In this document: in pieces, positions 43,522-52,934 of the stretch
Position numbering within the stretch: position 1 is the stretch's first letter
Layout of the letters: each line of letters opens with the position of its first letter
Source of the DNA: CAYULW01 sp964445815
GTDB taxonomy: Bacteria; Bacteroidota; Bacteroidia; Flavobacteriales_E; Vicingaceae
Direction of reading: 5' to 3'
Length of the DNA: 64,000 bases
Assembly: GCA_964445815.1 (NCBI GenBank)
Contig: CAYULW010000001.1
Span: 496,001 to 560,000 of the forward strand
Program-made: the position numbers and the translations under genes
Notes under the pieces: generated by a model
What the model was told of the DNA's origin: nothing
The model's input: only the letters and a program-made list of their open reading frames with translations
Databases searched by the model: none

Positions 43522-45336
43522 ATGCATAAACGCTCAAAGCTCAAATGTGTATTTGGGCTTTTTTTCATTTTGGCGAACGTTTTAAATGTTCACCCAGCAA
43601 GTAAATCTCAAGAGCTTGATAGCTTACGGTTAATTGCGAAGAAATTAGTTTCTGTCAATATTGATAGTGCAAATCAAGTTGTTGATGCCATTTTTGAAGA
43701 ATTGGATAAGTCCATTGATTCTTTAGTTTTAGCCGATATATATTCTGTAAAGTCTAGTTTATTGTTTTCTCAAGGTAATTATGAGGGAGCATTAGAGTAT
43801 GAGTTGAAATCTCTAGCAATAAGAACAGAATTCAAAGACTCAGTTGAGATGGCAAGATGTTATCAAATGTTGGGTAACATTTACTATTATACAGAGGCCT
43901 TAGATAAAAGTATTTTTTATGTAAAAAGAGGGCTTTCCATGTATTCGTCTTATGGATCTGATTCAGCAGAGTTGGTGCCTTGCTATAATACATTGGGTTT
44001 GGTTTTTTATGAAACTGATCAGAATGATTCTGCCTATCATTATTTTGATATAGGGTTTGAATGTATAGAGAATTCAAAAAAACCAAAAGCAGAATATTTG
44101 TCTAATCTCGGTATTTTATTATCAAGTTATGCTCTTGTGTTAAGTTATACCAAGGAATACGAGAAAGCGCTTGTATTGTTGGATTCTGCTTTACAAATTG
44201 ATATTGAATTAGGCAATAATGAATCAATTTCATGGGATTATCTTCGAATTGCTGCAACTAAGTTAGAGGCTAGAGATTTAGATGGGGTGTATGAATATCT
44301 TCAGAAAGCCGATTCTTTTGCTGAAGTTTCTTCTTCTTTAGAAACTAAGCAAGATTTGAGATATCATTTTGCGCAATATTTTACATTAACGGGGCAAAAA
44401 GATAGTGCATTAAATTATCTATTAGAATTTGCTTATTTCAGTGATTCTGTGCAAACTATGACAACTGAGCAAAACATACAGGAGATGGAAGCCAAATACC
44501 AAGTCAAAGAAAAGGATGCGGCGTTGGCTCTTAGCAATGAAAAACGGGAGCGATTAAAGGCTCAAAATGAAGCCAAAGAGCGTTTAATGTGGTTAGTGGG
44601 TTCTGTTTTCGCGATATTGACCATAATGGGCATAATTGTCATCCGAAACTATCGGCATCGCAATAAAATTGCTGCCATGGAGCTGGAGATTAAAGACAAT
44701 AAATTTGATGAGTTGATGGCCAGTCAGGAAGCCAAAACCTTGTCGGCTATGTTAAAAGGGCAGGAAAAAGAGCGGGAGCGTGTGGCGCAGGATTTACATG
44801 ATCGATTGGGAGGAACATTGGCTGCGCTGAAAATGGCTTTAAGAAAACAGGGCAATAAAGTCGATCAGGAAGATCTGGAAATATTAGATGAGGCCGTAGC
44901 TGAGGTGAGAAACATTTCACATAATTTATCCAGTGGTTTATTGGACAAGTACGGTTTAAACGAAGCCATTCAGCAATTGTTTAAAACCATAGAGCAATCA
45001 GGAGAATTGATGTTTCACGTTGTTCTTCACCCTGATATTGCATCTTTAGGACAATCTGTTGGAATCGAGTTGTATCGAATCATTCAGGAGCTGTTGACCA
45101 ATACCATAAAACATGCTCAGGCCACAGAAATAAGTGTGCAAACAAATTTTGACGGCAACACATTTAATTTGATCTTTGAAGACAATGGAGTGGGCTTCGA
45201 CAGTTCAAAAATGCAAGGTGGCATCGGCATGCAAAACATTAGAAAAAGAGTAGAGAAGATCAATGGAGTTTTGCACATTGATGCAGCAATTGGAAGAGGT
45301 TCTATTTTTATAATTGAAATTCAAAAAAAGGCATGA
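43522..45336 (+). CDS. TPR-containing sensor histidine kinase (HisKA_3 type)
   Basis: 604 aa. A signal peptide (about 1-28) leads to a periplasmic array of tetratricopeptide repeats (about 60-310), a coiled stretch, one membrane helix (about 355-375, LMWLVGSVFAILTIMGIIVI), a second coil, then the HisKA_3 dimerisation domain with phosphorylatable His in QDLHDRLGG. The ATPase domain has N-box ELLTNTIKHAQA and G-box DNGVGFD/GGIGMQNI. This layout, with a periplasmic TPR sensor and NarL-type kinase, is abundant in Bacteroidota. Its stop overlaps the start of the response regulator gene by four bases, marking a cognate pair. The signal sensed is unknown. Confidence 0.92.
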   Translation: MHKRSKLKCVFGLFFILANVLNVHPASKSQELDSLRLIAKKLVSVNIDSANQVVDAIFEELDKSIDSLVLADIYSVKSSLLFSQGNYEGALEYELKSLAIRTEFKDSVEMARCYQMLGNIYYYTEALDKSIFYVKRGLSMYSSYGSDSAELVPCYNTLGLVFYETDQNDSAYHYFDIGFECIENSKKPKAEYLSNLGILLSSYALVLSYTKEYEKALVLLDSALQIDIELGNNESISWDYLRIAATKLEARDLDGVYEYLQKADSFAEVSSSLETKQDLRYHFAQYFTLTGQKDSALNYLLEFAYFSDSVQTMTTEQNIQEMEAKYQVKEKDAALALSNEKRERLKAQNEAKERLMWLVGSVFAILTIMGIIVIRNYRHRNKIAAMELEIKDNKFDELMASQEAKTLSAMLKGQEKERERVAQDLHDRLGGTLAALKMALRKQGNKVDQEDLEILDEAVAEVRNISHNLSSGLLDKYGLNEAIQQLFKTIEQSGELMFHVVLHPDIASLGQSVGIELYRIIQELLTNTIKHAQATEISVQTNFDGNTFNLIFEDNGVGFDSSKMQGGIGMQNIRKRVEKINGVLHIDAAIGRGSIFIIEIQKKA

Positions 45337-45971
45337 TTAAGGTAGCCATAGTAGATGACCATCATTTATTCAGGCAAGGTTTGGCCGTAATGTTAGCGGC
45401 CAAAGAAAATATTCAGGTTGTGGAGCGCTATGCTTCGGCAATAGAACTTTTAAAGTACTTAAAACACTTGGAGGTAGATGTCATTTTATTGGACATAGAC
45501 ATGCCCGGTATGGATGGAATAAGTGCCACACCAAAGATTTTTGAATTAAAACCTGAGGTCAAAGTCATCATCTTAAGCATGCATTTGAGCGGGGCTAAAA
45601 TCCTGGAAGCTGATTCTGCAAATGTGAATGGCTATTTACTCAAAACCAGCAATGATGAAGAGGTGGCTCAGGCCATAGAAGAAGTGATGCAGGGGCAACG
45701 CTATTTTGCGAAGGAAGCCGAAGCGGAACTGATAAAGAGTAACCGTGAGAAAAATGATCCCAACCACGTTCAATTGACGCCGCGAGAAAAAGACATCTTG
45801 AAATTGGTTTGCGAAGAACTCAATTCGCAGGAGATTGCCGATCGTCTTTCCATTTCGGTGCATACCGCAGAAACACATCGCAGAAATTTATTGAGTAAAA
45901 CGGGCTGTAAAAATAGTGTCGGTTTGGTCAAGTACGCTTACGATCACGAATTGATCAGGCCTCAAAACTAA
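45333..45971 (+). CDS. LuxR/NarL-family response regulator
   Basis: 212 aa. Receiver domain (1 to about 120): acidic pair in VAIVDDHH, phosphorylated Asp in VILLDIDMPGMDG, conserved Lys in LLKTSND. The output domain is a LuxR-type helix-turn-helix (about 145-205; LTPREKDILKLV, SQEIADRLSISVHTAETHR). It overlaps the kinase gene by four bases, so it is that kinase's partner. Its target genes are not visible. The 3' end overlaps convergent engB by 17 bases. Confidence 0.94.
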   Translation: MIKVAIVDDHHLFRQGLAVMLAAKENIQVVERYASAIELLKYLKHLEVDVILLDIDMPGMDGISATPKIFELKPEVKVIILSMHLSGAKILEADSANVNGYLLKTSNDEEVAQAIEEVMQGQRYFAKEAEAELIKSNREKNDPNHVQLTPREKDILKLVCEELNSQEIADRLSISVHTAETHRRNLLSKTGCKNSVGLVKYAYDHELIRPQN

Positions 45972-46563
45972 ACGCTTGATTCGTTTCCTGTATGATTTTT
46001 AGAAGTTCGTCCTTGCCATATTGATTGGCCGAAGAAGTCTTAACGATTGGTGGAAGCGCTTCCCAAACTTTGAGCATTTCTTTTCGATAGCTGGCTAGGT
46101 TTTTCTGTAATGCGGAACTGGAAAGTTTATCGATTTTCGTAAAGACCATCACAAAAGGAATTTGCTTGATGCCAAGCATTTCCATAAATGCCAGATCAAT
46201 TTTTTGAGGAGCCAATCTGGAGTCCAGTAAGACAAAAGTGTAAAGCAGGTTGCTGCGATTGTTGAGATATTGGCGAATAAACTGATCCCATTGCTCCCGG
46301 TTCTTCTTAGACGATTTGGCATAACCGTAACCCGGTAAATCGACCAGATACCATTCCTCATTAATAAGGAAATGATTGATCAATTGTGTTTTGCCCGGAG
46401 TAGAAGAAGTTTTGGCCAAACTCTTTCTTGAGGTCAACATGTTAATGAGCGAAGACTTGCCAACATTAGATCGACCAATGAAAGCATATTCGGGCTTGTT
46501 TGGGGCGGGACATTTGCTAACATCCGTGTTGCTTATGATGAACTCTGCGGATTTTATCTGCAT
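45955..46563 (-). CDS. engB: Ribosome-biogenesis GTPase EngB/YihA
   Basis: TRAFAC-class GTPase needed for 50S assembly. G1 GRSNVGKSS, G3 DLPGYGYAKSSK (with the YGYA/AKxxK signature of this family), and G4 TKID are present, as is the usual C-terminal SSANQYGKDEL. Start set at ATG 46563 (MQIKSAEFIISN), the normal EngB beginning; a longer frame adds 29 unconserved residues overlapping the upstream gene. It is the second gene after the alpha/beta hydrolase, 8 bases downstream of it, and overlaps the response regulator gene at its 3' end. Confidence 0.95.
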   Translation of the reverse strand: MQIKSAEFIISNTDVSKCPAPNKPEYAFIGRSNVGKSSLINMLTSRKSLAKTSSTPGKTQLINHFLINEEWYLVDLPGYGYAKSSKKNREQWDQFIRQYLNNRSNLLYTFVLLDSRLAPQKIDLAFMEMLGIKQIPFVMVFTKIDKLSSSALQKNLASYRKEMLKVWEALPPIVKTSSANQYGKDELLKIIQETNQAFSFEA

Positions 46564-46571
46564 GATCAAAT

Positions 46572-47336
46572 CTAGATTTTCCGACTCAGCCAGTCGTTCA
46601 ATATGCGATTGAACTCGGCGGGGTGCTCCATCATGGCAGCGTGACCGCATTTATCGATCCAGTATAATTCTGAATCGGGCAAATGTTTGTGAAACTCTTC
46701 TGCAACATCCGGGGGTGTGATGTTGTCATTTTTTCCCCAGATCAAACAGGCCGGTAAATTGAATTTTTCCAAATCTTTGCCCATGTTATGACGAATGGCA
46801 GATTTGGCTAGAGCCAATATTCGAATCAACTTGTTTCTGTCGTTGACAATGTTAAAGACCTCATCAACCAATTCATCGGTGGCCACAGCAGGGTCATAAA
46901 ATGTCACTTCTATTTTTGATTTTAAATACGCTTTGTCTTCTCTTCTTGGAAAAGAGCCACCAAAGGCATTTTCATATAAGCCGGAACTACCGGTAAGTAC
47001 CATGGAGTGCACTTTGTCAGGAATGTCTAAGGCGCAAACCAGTGCCACATGCCCGCCAAGAGAGTTGCCTAGCAGAGTCACGTTCTCCAGTTTTTTGTAG
47101 ACAATGAATTCCTTAATGTGTTTGGCCAGGCTTCCCACGCTTGTCTTTATAAGCGGCAATTCAAATAAGGGCATTAGAGGCACAATGATTCTATAGTTTT
47201 TTGAAAACTCATCAATCACATCTGCAAAATTGCTCAATGCGCCAAAAAGCCCGTGAAGTAGCACAATTGTATGTCCTTCTCCTTTTTCGAGATACTTGAA
47301 TTTTCCTTCCTCTTTTACAAATTGTTCATGACTCAT
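46572..47336 (-). CDS. Alpha/beta-hydrolase fold protein
   Basis: 254 aa. The oxyanion-hole turn HGLFG, nucleophile elbow GNSLGG, acid in IWGKNDNITPP and base His in CGHAAMMEHP form a complete Ser-Asp-His triad. Sequence resembles the general hydrolases of the MhpC/BioH/lipase group; no substrate can be assigned. No signal peptide, so it is probably cytoplasmic. It is the first gene of a minus-strand pair with engB and diverges from the dcw cluster. Confidence 0.88.
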   Translation of the reverse strand: MSHEQFVKEEGKFKYLEKGEGHTIVLLHGLFGALSNFADVIDEFSKNYRIIVPLMPLFELPLIKTSVGSLAKHIKEFIVYKKLENVTLLGNSLGGHVALVCALDIPDKVHSMVLTGSSGLYENAFGGSFPRREDKAYLKSKIEVTFYDPAVATDELVDEVFNIVNDRNKLIRILALAKSAIRHNMGKDLEKFNLPACLIWGKNDNITPPDVAEEFHKHLPDSELYWIDKCGHAAMMEHPAEFNRILNDWLSRKI

Positions 47337-47524
47337 AAACCAAAAATAAAGAAATCCTATTAACCTCTCGGTGCCCTCTAAAATCTTATCAGCTTTTGAT
47401 TGTGAATTGTTAAGTGTCCATGGAATTAGTTTTTTCCCACTTTTTGTAAATGATTAATTAGCAGAAGGTTCTCTTTTTGAATAGTGTGAAAACCAATTAC
47501 TAAATCTCAAAGTTTTCAACAATG

Positions 47525-47566
47525 TGGGAGAAAGTGGGAGAAAGTGGTAAATTATTTTATATTTTT
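47525..47566 (+). promoter_or_regulatory. MraZ operator (tandem TGGG boxes) and putative dcw promoter
   Basis: TGGGAGAAAG occurs twice in tandem (47525-47534, 47535-47544), followed by TGGTAA: three TGGk boxes at a 10-bp period, as known for MraZ, which represses its own dcw operon. A TATATTTT at 47558-47565 resembles the -7 box TAnnTTTG, so the boxes would cover the -33 region. A single inverted TCCCA lies at 47435-47439. The rest of 47337-47603 shows nothing else. Confidence 0.75.
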
Positions 47567-47603
47567 ACATTCTAAATCCTGAAATCCACGCTACAAGGGG
47601 CTT

Positions 47604-48077
47604 ATGACAAATTTTATCGGAGAGTTTGATTGCAAGTTAGATGCAAAGGGGCGCTTAATGGTGCCTTCAGGTCTGCGTAAGCAATTGAATCCTGAGGCCA
47701 ATGAGTCTTTTGTGTTGAATCGGGGTTTTGAAAAGCACCTGGTTTTGTATCCTAAAAATGAGTGGGATAGAATTTCTTCGGAAGTCAATCAGCTCAATCG
47801 CTATGTAAAAAAGAACAGAGATTTCATTCGTTATTTCTATCGGGGGGCAACCGAGTTGAGTTTAGATGGTGCAGGCAGGTTGTTATTGCCTAAACGGTTA
47901 CAGGAGTACGGTGGAATTGAGAAAGAAGTAGTGCTGTTTGCCTACTCGGATCGAGTGGAAGTTTGGGACAAGTCGGCTTATGAAGGCTTGCTGACGGATG
48001 AGCCTGAAGATTTTGCAAATCTGGCGGAAGAGGTAATGGGTAATTCAACGACACAAGGAGGTGATGATGTATCATAG
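47604..48077 (+). CDS. mraZ: MraZ, transcriptional regulator of the dcw cluster
   Basis: 157 aa, two SpoVT/AbrB-like repeats (FDCKLDAKGRLMVPSGLRK near 9-27 and LSLDGAGRLLLPKRLQEY near 84-101), which assemble into a ring that reads repeated TGGG boxes. It is the first gene of the division and wall operon, with matching boxes 54-79 bases upstream, so autorepression is likely. Its 3' end overlaps the rsmH start. Confidence 0.96.
   Translation: MTNFIGEFDCKLDAKGRLMVPSGLRKQLNPEANESFVLNRGFEKHLVLYPKNEWDRISSEVNQLNRYVKKNRDFIRYFYRGATELSLDGAGRLLLPKRLQEYGGIEKEVVLFAYSDRVEVWDKSAYEGLLTDEPEDFANLAEEVMGNSTTQGGDDVS
48055..48064 (+). promoter_or_regulatory. Strong Shine-Dalgarno sequence for rsmH
   Basis: AAGGAGGTGA at 48055-48064 matches the anti-SD of 16S rRNA fully, in a genome where most starts have only A-rich leaders. 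It is inside the mraZ coding end. The spacing favours the ATG at 48067 over ATG 48064 or GTG 48061. Confidence 0.75.
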
Positions 48078-48969
48078 TCCCGCATTGTTGGAAGAGTCTG
48101 TAGAGGGTTTAGCTGTTCGAGCCAATGGGACTTATGTTGATGTCACTTTTGGTGGAGGTGGACATTCAAAAGAGATATTGAAGCAGTTGGGCGAAGAGGG
48201 GCGCCTGTTTGCTTTTGATCAGGATCCTGACGCTCGAAATAATGCCATCGAGGATAAGCGCTTTGTCTTCATTCAGCAAAATTTTTCCTTTTTAAAGAAT
48301 TATTTGCGCATGTATTCTGCATTGCCTGTAGATGGGGTTTTGGCAGATTTGGGAGTTTCTTTTCATCAGTTTGATCAGGCGGAAAGAGGTTTTTCTTTTC
48401 GATTCGATGGCCCTTTGGATATGCGTATGGATAAGGCGAGAAACCTAACGGCAGCCAAAATATTAAACAGCTATGCGTCTGATGACTTACTTCGTGTTTT
48501 TAAAACTTATGGCGAGTTGCGCAATGCGAAGCTGGTTGTTCAAAAGATACTGAATTATAGATCTGAAAAGCGGTATTCTAAAACTTCGCAGTTAAAAGAA
48601 ACTTTAGCCGGAATGGTGCCCGAAAAGCATCAGCATAAATTTTTAGCACAAGTTTTTCAGGCATTACGAATAGAGGTCAATGATGAGTTGAAGGTGATAG
48701 AGGATCTTTTATCGCAAGCCGAAGAAGTGCTGGCTGAGGGTGGACGCCTGGCTGTAATTACTTATCACTCTTTAGAAGACCGACTGGTTAAAAATTATTT
48801 CAAATCGGGAAATGTAGAAGGGCGAATAGAGAAAGATTTCTTCGGAAACATTAAGAGAGGCTTAAGGCCGGTGAATCGCAAACCCATTATTCCGGGGGGT
48901 ATGGAAGTCAATCAAAACAATAGGGCGAGAAGTGCAAAATTAAGAGTAGCGGAAAAAATCAATGAATAG
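48067..48969 (+). CDS. rsmH: 16S rRNA (cytosine(1402)-N4)-methyltransferase RsmH
   Basis: 300 aa. MYHSPALLEESVEGL opens the protein; the SAM-binding VDVTFGGGGHS motif, VLADLGVSFHQFDQAERGFSF and the C-terminal RSAKLRV are all family signatures. It methylates C1402 of 16S rRNA in the 30S subunit. Start chosen at 48067 from the perfect Shine-Dalgarno sequence. Its 3' end overlaps the ftsL-like gene by 8 bases. Confidence 0.96.
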   Translation: MYHSPALLEESVEGLAVRANGTYVDVTFGGGGHSKEILKQLGEEGRLFAFDQDPDARNNAIEDKRFVFIQQNFSFLKNYLRMYSALPVDGVLADLGVSFHQFDQAERGFSFRFDGPLDMRMDKARNLTAAKILNSYASDDLLRVFKTYGELRNAKLVVQKILNYRSEKRYSKTSQLKETLAGMVPEKHQHKFLAQVFQALRIEVNDELKVIEDLLSQAEEVLAEGGRLAVITYHSLEDRLVKNYFKSGNVEGRIEKDFFGNIKRGLRPVNRKPIIPGGMEVNQNNRARSAKLRVAEKINE

Positions 48970-49351
48970 CTATAAAGAAGAAAATACGACTAAGGAGGAG
49001 AAGGTGGCAAAGCCAAAAACAGGGTTGAAAGCGATTCTGACCGGAAGCTTTTTGTCAAGGGAGAGTCTTTTGCAGGTTCTTCCCTTTGTGTTTTTCATGA
49101 CTTTTCTTGGGGTTTGCTACATCGCCAATGGTTACCAGGCGCAAAAGGTTTTTAGAAATCTATCCAAGACCGGCAATGAAATAAAAGAACTGCGCTCGGA
49201 ATACATTACAACCAAGTCTGAATTGATGTACATCTCTAAGCAGTCGCAGGTGGCAGCTGCAACTGCCCCTTTCGGATTAAAAGAACTCACAACGCCTCCC
49301 AATAAAATTGAACTCACAAAAAAGGAAAAAGAAGAGATATTAAATGACTGA
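48962..49351 (+). CDS. ftsL: FtsL-like division protein (Bacteroidota type)
   Basis: 129 aa: cytoplasmic Lys/Glu-rich start, one membrane helix (about 40-58, LPFVFFMTFLGVCYIA), then a short periplasmic coiled coil (FRNLSKTGNEIKELRSEYITTKSELMYIS). The topology, size and place between rsmH and ftsI match the FtsL-like protein of Bacteroidota, a scaffold of the FtsQ-FtsL-FtsB divisome complex. Sequence conservation in FtsL is low, so the call rests mainly on position. It overlaps both neighbours by 8 bases. Confidence 0.88.
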   Translation: MNSYKEENTTKEEKVAKPKTGLKAILTGSFLSRESLLQVLPFVFFMTFLGVCYIANGYQAQKVFRNLSKTGNEIKELRSEYITTKSELMYISKQSQVAAATAPFGLKELTTPPNKIELTKKEKEEILND

Positions 49352-51464
49352 TATAAAGAAAGATATAGCCTGGAGAATTTATCTTATCTACTTCGTGGTA
49401 TGTCTTTTTGGCCTCACAATTTTAGGCAAGGCGGTCTATATTCAGTTGGTTGAGGGAGAAGAGTTGAAGCAGAAGGTTCAAAGCTTGACGCGTGTTGATA
49501 AAAACATTGAAGCAGTTAGAGGAAACATCTACGCTGTAGATGGGAGTTTGCTTGCTACCTCAATACCCATTTATGAAATCCGTTTTGATCCTAATGCGGA
49601 TGCCATTACTGATGATATTTTTAACGATGCCATTGATTCTTTGTCGTGGTGCCTGAGTCATTTGTTCAAAGACCGATCGGTGGCCTCTTATCGTCAAGAG
49701 TTGATCGAGGCAAGAAAGTCCGGTTCGCGTTATCATCTGATCAGAAGAAATGTCAAGTTTCCTCAGTTAAAAAAGATCAAACGATTTCCGCTTTTCAGAA
49801 AAGGGAAGTACAAAGGGGGATTCATCTTCCTGCAGCAAAATAAAAGGGAGCGACCATTTAAAATATTAGCAGCAAGAACTATTGGTTATGATCGTTCGGG
49901 TGTAACTCCGGTAGGTTTAGAAGGAGCTTACTCAGATGTTCTTTCAGGTGTTGATGGCAAACGTTTGATGCAAAAAATAGCAGGCGGAGTATGGATGCCG
50001 GTAAATGATGAGAATGAGATTGAGCCGGAAGATGGCATGGATATCTACACTTCTATTGATGTCAATATTCAGGATGTGGCCGAAAGTGCTTTATTGAAAC
50101 AGCTTGAAAAGCATCAGGCAGATCATGGAACAGTGGTTTTGATGGAGGTAAAAACCGGTTCTATAAAAGCCATTGCCAATTTAAAAAAGCACAGTGCAGG
50201 TTCGTATTATGAAGGATACAATTATGCAATAGGAGAGAGTACTGAGCCCGGTTCAACTTTTAAGCTGCCCGCTTTAATTGCGGCTTTAGAAGACGGTTAT
50301 GTGGATATGGATGACATGATCGATTGTGGTGATGGTTCAAAAGAATATTACGATCGTACGATGTTTGATTCCAATCATGATGATGGAGGTTGGGGTAAGA
50401 TTACGGTGCAGCGGGTTTTAGAAGTCTCATCGAATATCGGTATGGCTGAAATTATCATGCGTTCCTATGGGCAGCAACCGCAAAAGTTTATTGATCGCCT
50501 TGCGGAAATGAACCTCAAGATGCCTTTGGGGATCGAGATTGCCGGAGAGGGAAAGCCGTATATAAAAGATGTAAAAGATGATTCCTGGTCCGGGATTTCT
50601 TTGGCATGGATGGCTCATGGTTATGAGTTGCAGCAAACACCACTTCAAATTTTAACCTTTTACAATGCCATTGCGAATAATGGAAAAATGGTAAAGCCCA
50701 AATTCGTGGAAAAGATCACAAAGGGGAGGGATGTTGTAAAGGAGGTAAAAACAGAGGTGATTAATCCGAAAGTGTGCTCTCAATCAACAATTGATAAAGT
50801 CAAAAAAGCACTTGAAGGTGTGGTTGAAAATGGAACGGCATCCAATCTTCGCAATGCCAATTACGGCATTGCCGGAAAGACGGGAACAGCCCAGATTGCC
50901 AATAAAAACTATGGTTATAGTTATCAGTCTAAAGTAAGTCATCAGGCTTCTTTTGTGGGGTACTTCCCCGCTGATAATCCCCAATACAGTTGCATAGTTG
51001 TCATTAATGCGCCAAGCCGAAACGTTTATTATGGTAATCTCGTTGCCGGCCCTATTTTTAAAGAAGTAGCCGATAAGGTTTACGCCAATAGCCTTAAAAT
51101 GCATGAACCTTTAAAAGAGCAGACATACACGGCTTATTCTCCTATTCCTTATTCTAAGCATGGCAAGAAGAGAGACATTGAAACCGTTTTTACCCAGCTC
51201 AATATTCCTTTTGAAAGTAAAGCCCAGGATGCAAATTGGATCGTTACCTCAACAAAAAAACAGTCGGTAGAAATAGCGCCTAGAGCCATTAAAGAAAATC
51301 TTGTTCCCAATGTAGTAGGTATGGGGCTTCGGGATGCCATATTCTTATTGGAGAACCAAGGTTTAAGGGTTCGTTTTTCAGGAAGTGGGATGGTTAAAAA
51401 TCAATCAATTACTGCCGGAAGTAGAGTGGTGCATGGTTCTGAAATAAATATTGAACTGTCATGA
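49344..51464 (+). CDS. ftsI: Division-specific transpeptidase FtsI (PBP3) with PASTA domain
   Basis: 706 aa: short cytoplasmic tail, membrane helix (about 10-30), dimerisation domain, transpeptidase domain with catalytic SxxK in GSTFKLPA (about 308), SSN in VSSNIGMAE, and KTG in AGKTGTAQ. A single PASTA domain closes the protein (about 650-705, VPNVVGMGLRDAIFLLENQG). It cross-links septal peptidoglycan together with FtsW, encoded four genes further on. The C-terminal PASTA is common in Bacteroidota FtsI and absent from E. coli. Stop overlaps murE start (ATGA). Confidence 0.96.
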   Translation: MTDIKKDIAWRIYLIYFVVCLFGLTILGKAVYIQLVEGEELKQKVQSLTRVDKNIEAVRGNIYAVDGSLLATSIPIYEIRFDPNADAITDDIFNDAIDSLSWCLSHLFKDRSVASYRQELIEARKSGSRYHLIRRNVKFPQLKKIKRFPLFRKGKYKGGFIFLQQNKRERPFKILAARTIGYDRSGVTPVGLEGAYSDVLSGVDGKRLMQKIAGGVWMPVNDENEIEPEDGMDIYTSIDVNIQDVAESALLKQLEKHQADHGTVVLMEVKTGSIKAIANLKKHSAGSYYEGYNYAIGESTEPGSTFKLPALIAALEDGYVDMDDMIDCGDGSKEYYDRTMFDSNHDDGGWGKITVQRVLEVSSNIGMAEIIMRSYGQQPQKFIDRLAEMNLKMPLGIEIAGEGKPYIKDVKDDSWSGISLAWMAHGYELQQTPLQILTFYNAIANNGKMVKPKFVEKITKGRDVVKEVKTEVINPKVCSQSTIDKVKKALEGVVENGTASNLRNANYGIAGKTGTAQIANKNYGYSYQSKVSHQASFVGYFPADNPQYSCIVVINAPSRNVYYGNLVAGPIFKEVADKVYANSLKMHEPLKEQTYTAYSPIPYSKHGKKRDIETVFTQLNIPFESKAQDANWIVTSTKKQSVEIAPRAIKENLVPNVVGMGLRDAIFLLENQGLRVRFSGSGMVKNQSITAGSRVVHGSEINIELS

Positions 51465-52933
51465 GTAGGAACCTAGCAGATACATTAAAAGGAGTCGAGG
51501 TGCTTGAGCTGCATGGTTCAGAAGACCAGGTAATTACTTCTCTGAAGTTTGATTCTAGAAAAGTAGAAGAGGGCGACTGCTTTTTTGCCAATAAAGGAAC
51601 ACAACGTGATGGCCATGAGTTTATTGATCAGGTCATTAAAGCGGGTGCAAAAGTGATTGTTCTTGAAGAGGTGCCAAAAGAATTGAAAGATGGTGTGACC
51701 TACGTTAAGGTACAGTCTTCTGCTGAGGTAATGGGGCTTATGGCTGCCAACTTCTATGATCACCCCTCTTCAAAATTGAAGTTGGTAGGTGTAACGGGAA
51801 CCAATGGGAAAACAACAACCGTTACTTTATTGCATCAGTTGTTTTTAAAGTTAGGTCATGTCGCCGGATTGTTGTCAACCGTTGTCAATAAAATAGGTGA
51901 TGCCGAAATTCCATCTACGCACACGACTCCTGATGCGATAGCAATCAACGCTTTGTTGCAGCAAATGCTTGATGGAGGCTGTACTCACTGTTTTATGGAG
52001 GTCAGTTCCCATGCCGTTGTTCAGCATCGGGTAAGCGGTTTGACATTTAGCGGAGGAGTTTTTACCAACATTACCCATGATCACTTGGATTATCACAAGA
52101 CTTTTGATGCCTACCTAAATGCCAAAAGAGCCTTTTTTAATTTGTTGCCTAAGACGGCTTTTGCGCTCTCCAATAGGGACGATAAGAATGGGCAAGTCAT
52201 GCTTCAGGAGACTGAGGCGAAAAAAGTGTTTTATGCATTAAGGACAGAGGCTGATTACAAGACAAAGATTGTTGAGAACAGTTTTGACGGCTTGTCTTTA
52301 AAATTAGACGGGCATGAGTTGTGGACGGCCTTTGTCGGAAAGTTTAACGCTTATAATTTGACTGCGGTTTACGGAGTCGCTCATCTCTTAGGCGAAGACT
52401 CCATTCAGGTTTTAACAGCCCTTAGTACACTTCGCTCAGTTGCTGGGCGATTTCAACATTTGAAACACTTAGGGCGCATTGGGGTAGTGGATTATGCCCA
52501 TACTCCAGATGCTTTGGAGAATGTGTTGAATACGATCAAGGGCATCAGAACAGGAAATGAAGCGGTGATTACCATCGTAGGTTGTGGTGGTGATCGTGAT
52601 AAAACCAAACGGCCGATCATGGCCAAAATAGCTTGTCAATTAAGTGATCGGGTTATTTTAACCTCCGATAATCCGCGAACGGAAGACCCTAATGAAATAT
52701 TAAAAGACATGCAAGCCGGTGTTGGGTCTGAGTATAGAGCACGGGTGCTTTCAATTTCAAATAGGCGGGAAGCAATACGAACAGCAGTCAGTTTATCGCA
52801 AGAAAAAGATATTCTGCTTGTTGCAGGCAAAGGCCATGAAACCTACCAAGAAATTAATGGGGAACGACATCATTTTGATGATGTGGAAGAATTGGAAAAT
52901 GCATTTAACGAATTATTAATTAAGGAAGTATAA
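51461..52933 (+). CDS. murE: UDP-MurNAc-tripeptide synthetase MurE
   Basis: 490 aa Mur ligase with ATP-binding GVTGTNGKTTT, central domain HTTPDA, and the amino-acid-specifying DNPR motif (LTSDNPRTEDP near 406). DNPR indicates meso-diaminopimelate as the residue added, so the wall is of the Gram-negative A1-gamma type. Acts in the cytoplasm after MurD. It overlaps ftsI by four bases; mraY starts one base after its stop. Confidence 0.97.
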   Translation: MSRNLADTLKGVEVLELHGSEDQVITSLKFDSRKVEEGDCFFANKGTQRDGHEFIDQVIKAGAKVIVLEEVPKELKDGVTYVKVQSSAEVMGLMAANFYDHPSSKLKLVGVTGTNGKTTTVTLLHQLFLKLGHVAGLLSTVVNKIGDAEIPSTHTTPDAIAINALLQQMLDGGCTHCFMEVSSHAVVQHRVSGLTFSGGVFTNITHDHLDYHKTFDAYLNAKRAFFNLLPKTAFALSNRDDKNGQVMLQETEAKKVFYALRTEADYKTKIVENSFDGLSLKLDGHELWTAFVGKFNAYNLTAVYGVAHLLGEDSIQVLTALSTLRSVAGRFQHLKHLGRIGVVDYAHTPDALENVLNTIKGIRTGNEAVITIVGCGGDRDKTKRPIMAKIACQLSDRVILTSDNPRTEDPNEILKDMQAGVGSEYRARVLSISNRREAIRTAVSLSQEKDILLVAGKGHETYQEINGERHHFDDVEELENAFNELLIKEV

Positions 52934-52934
52934 A

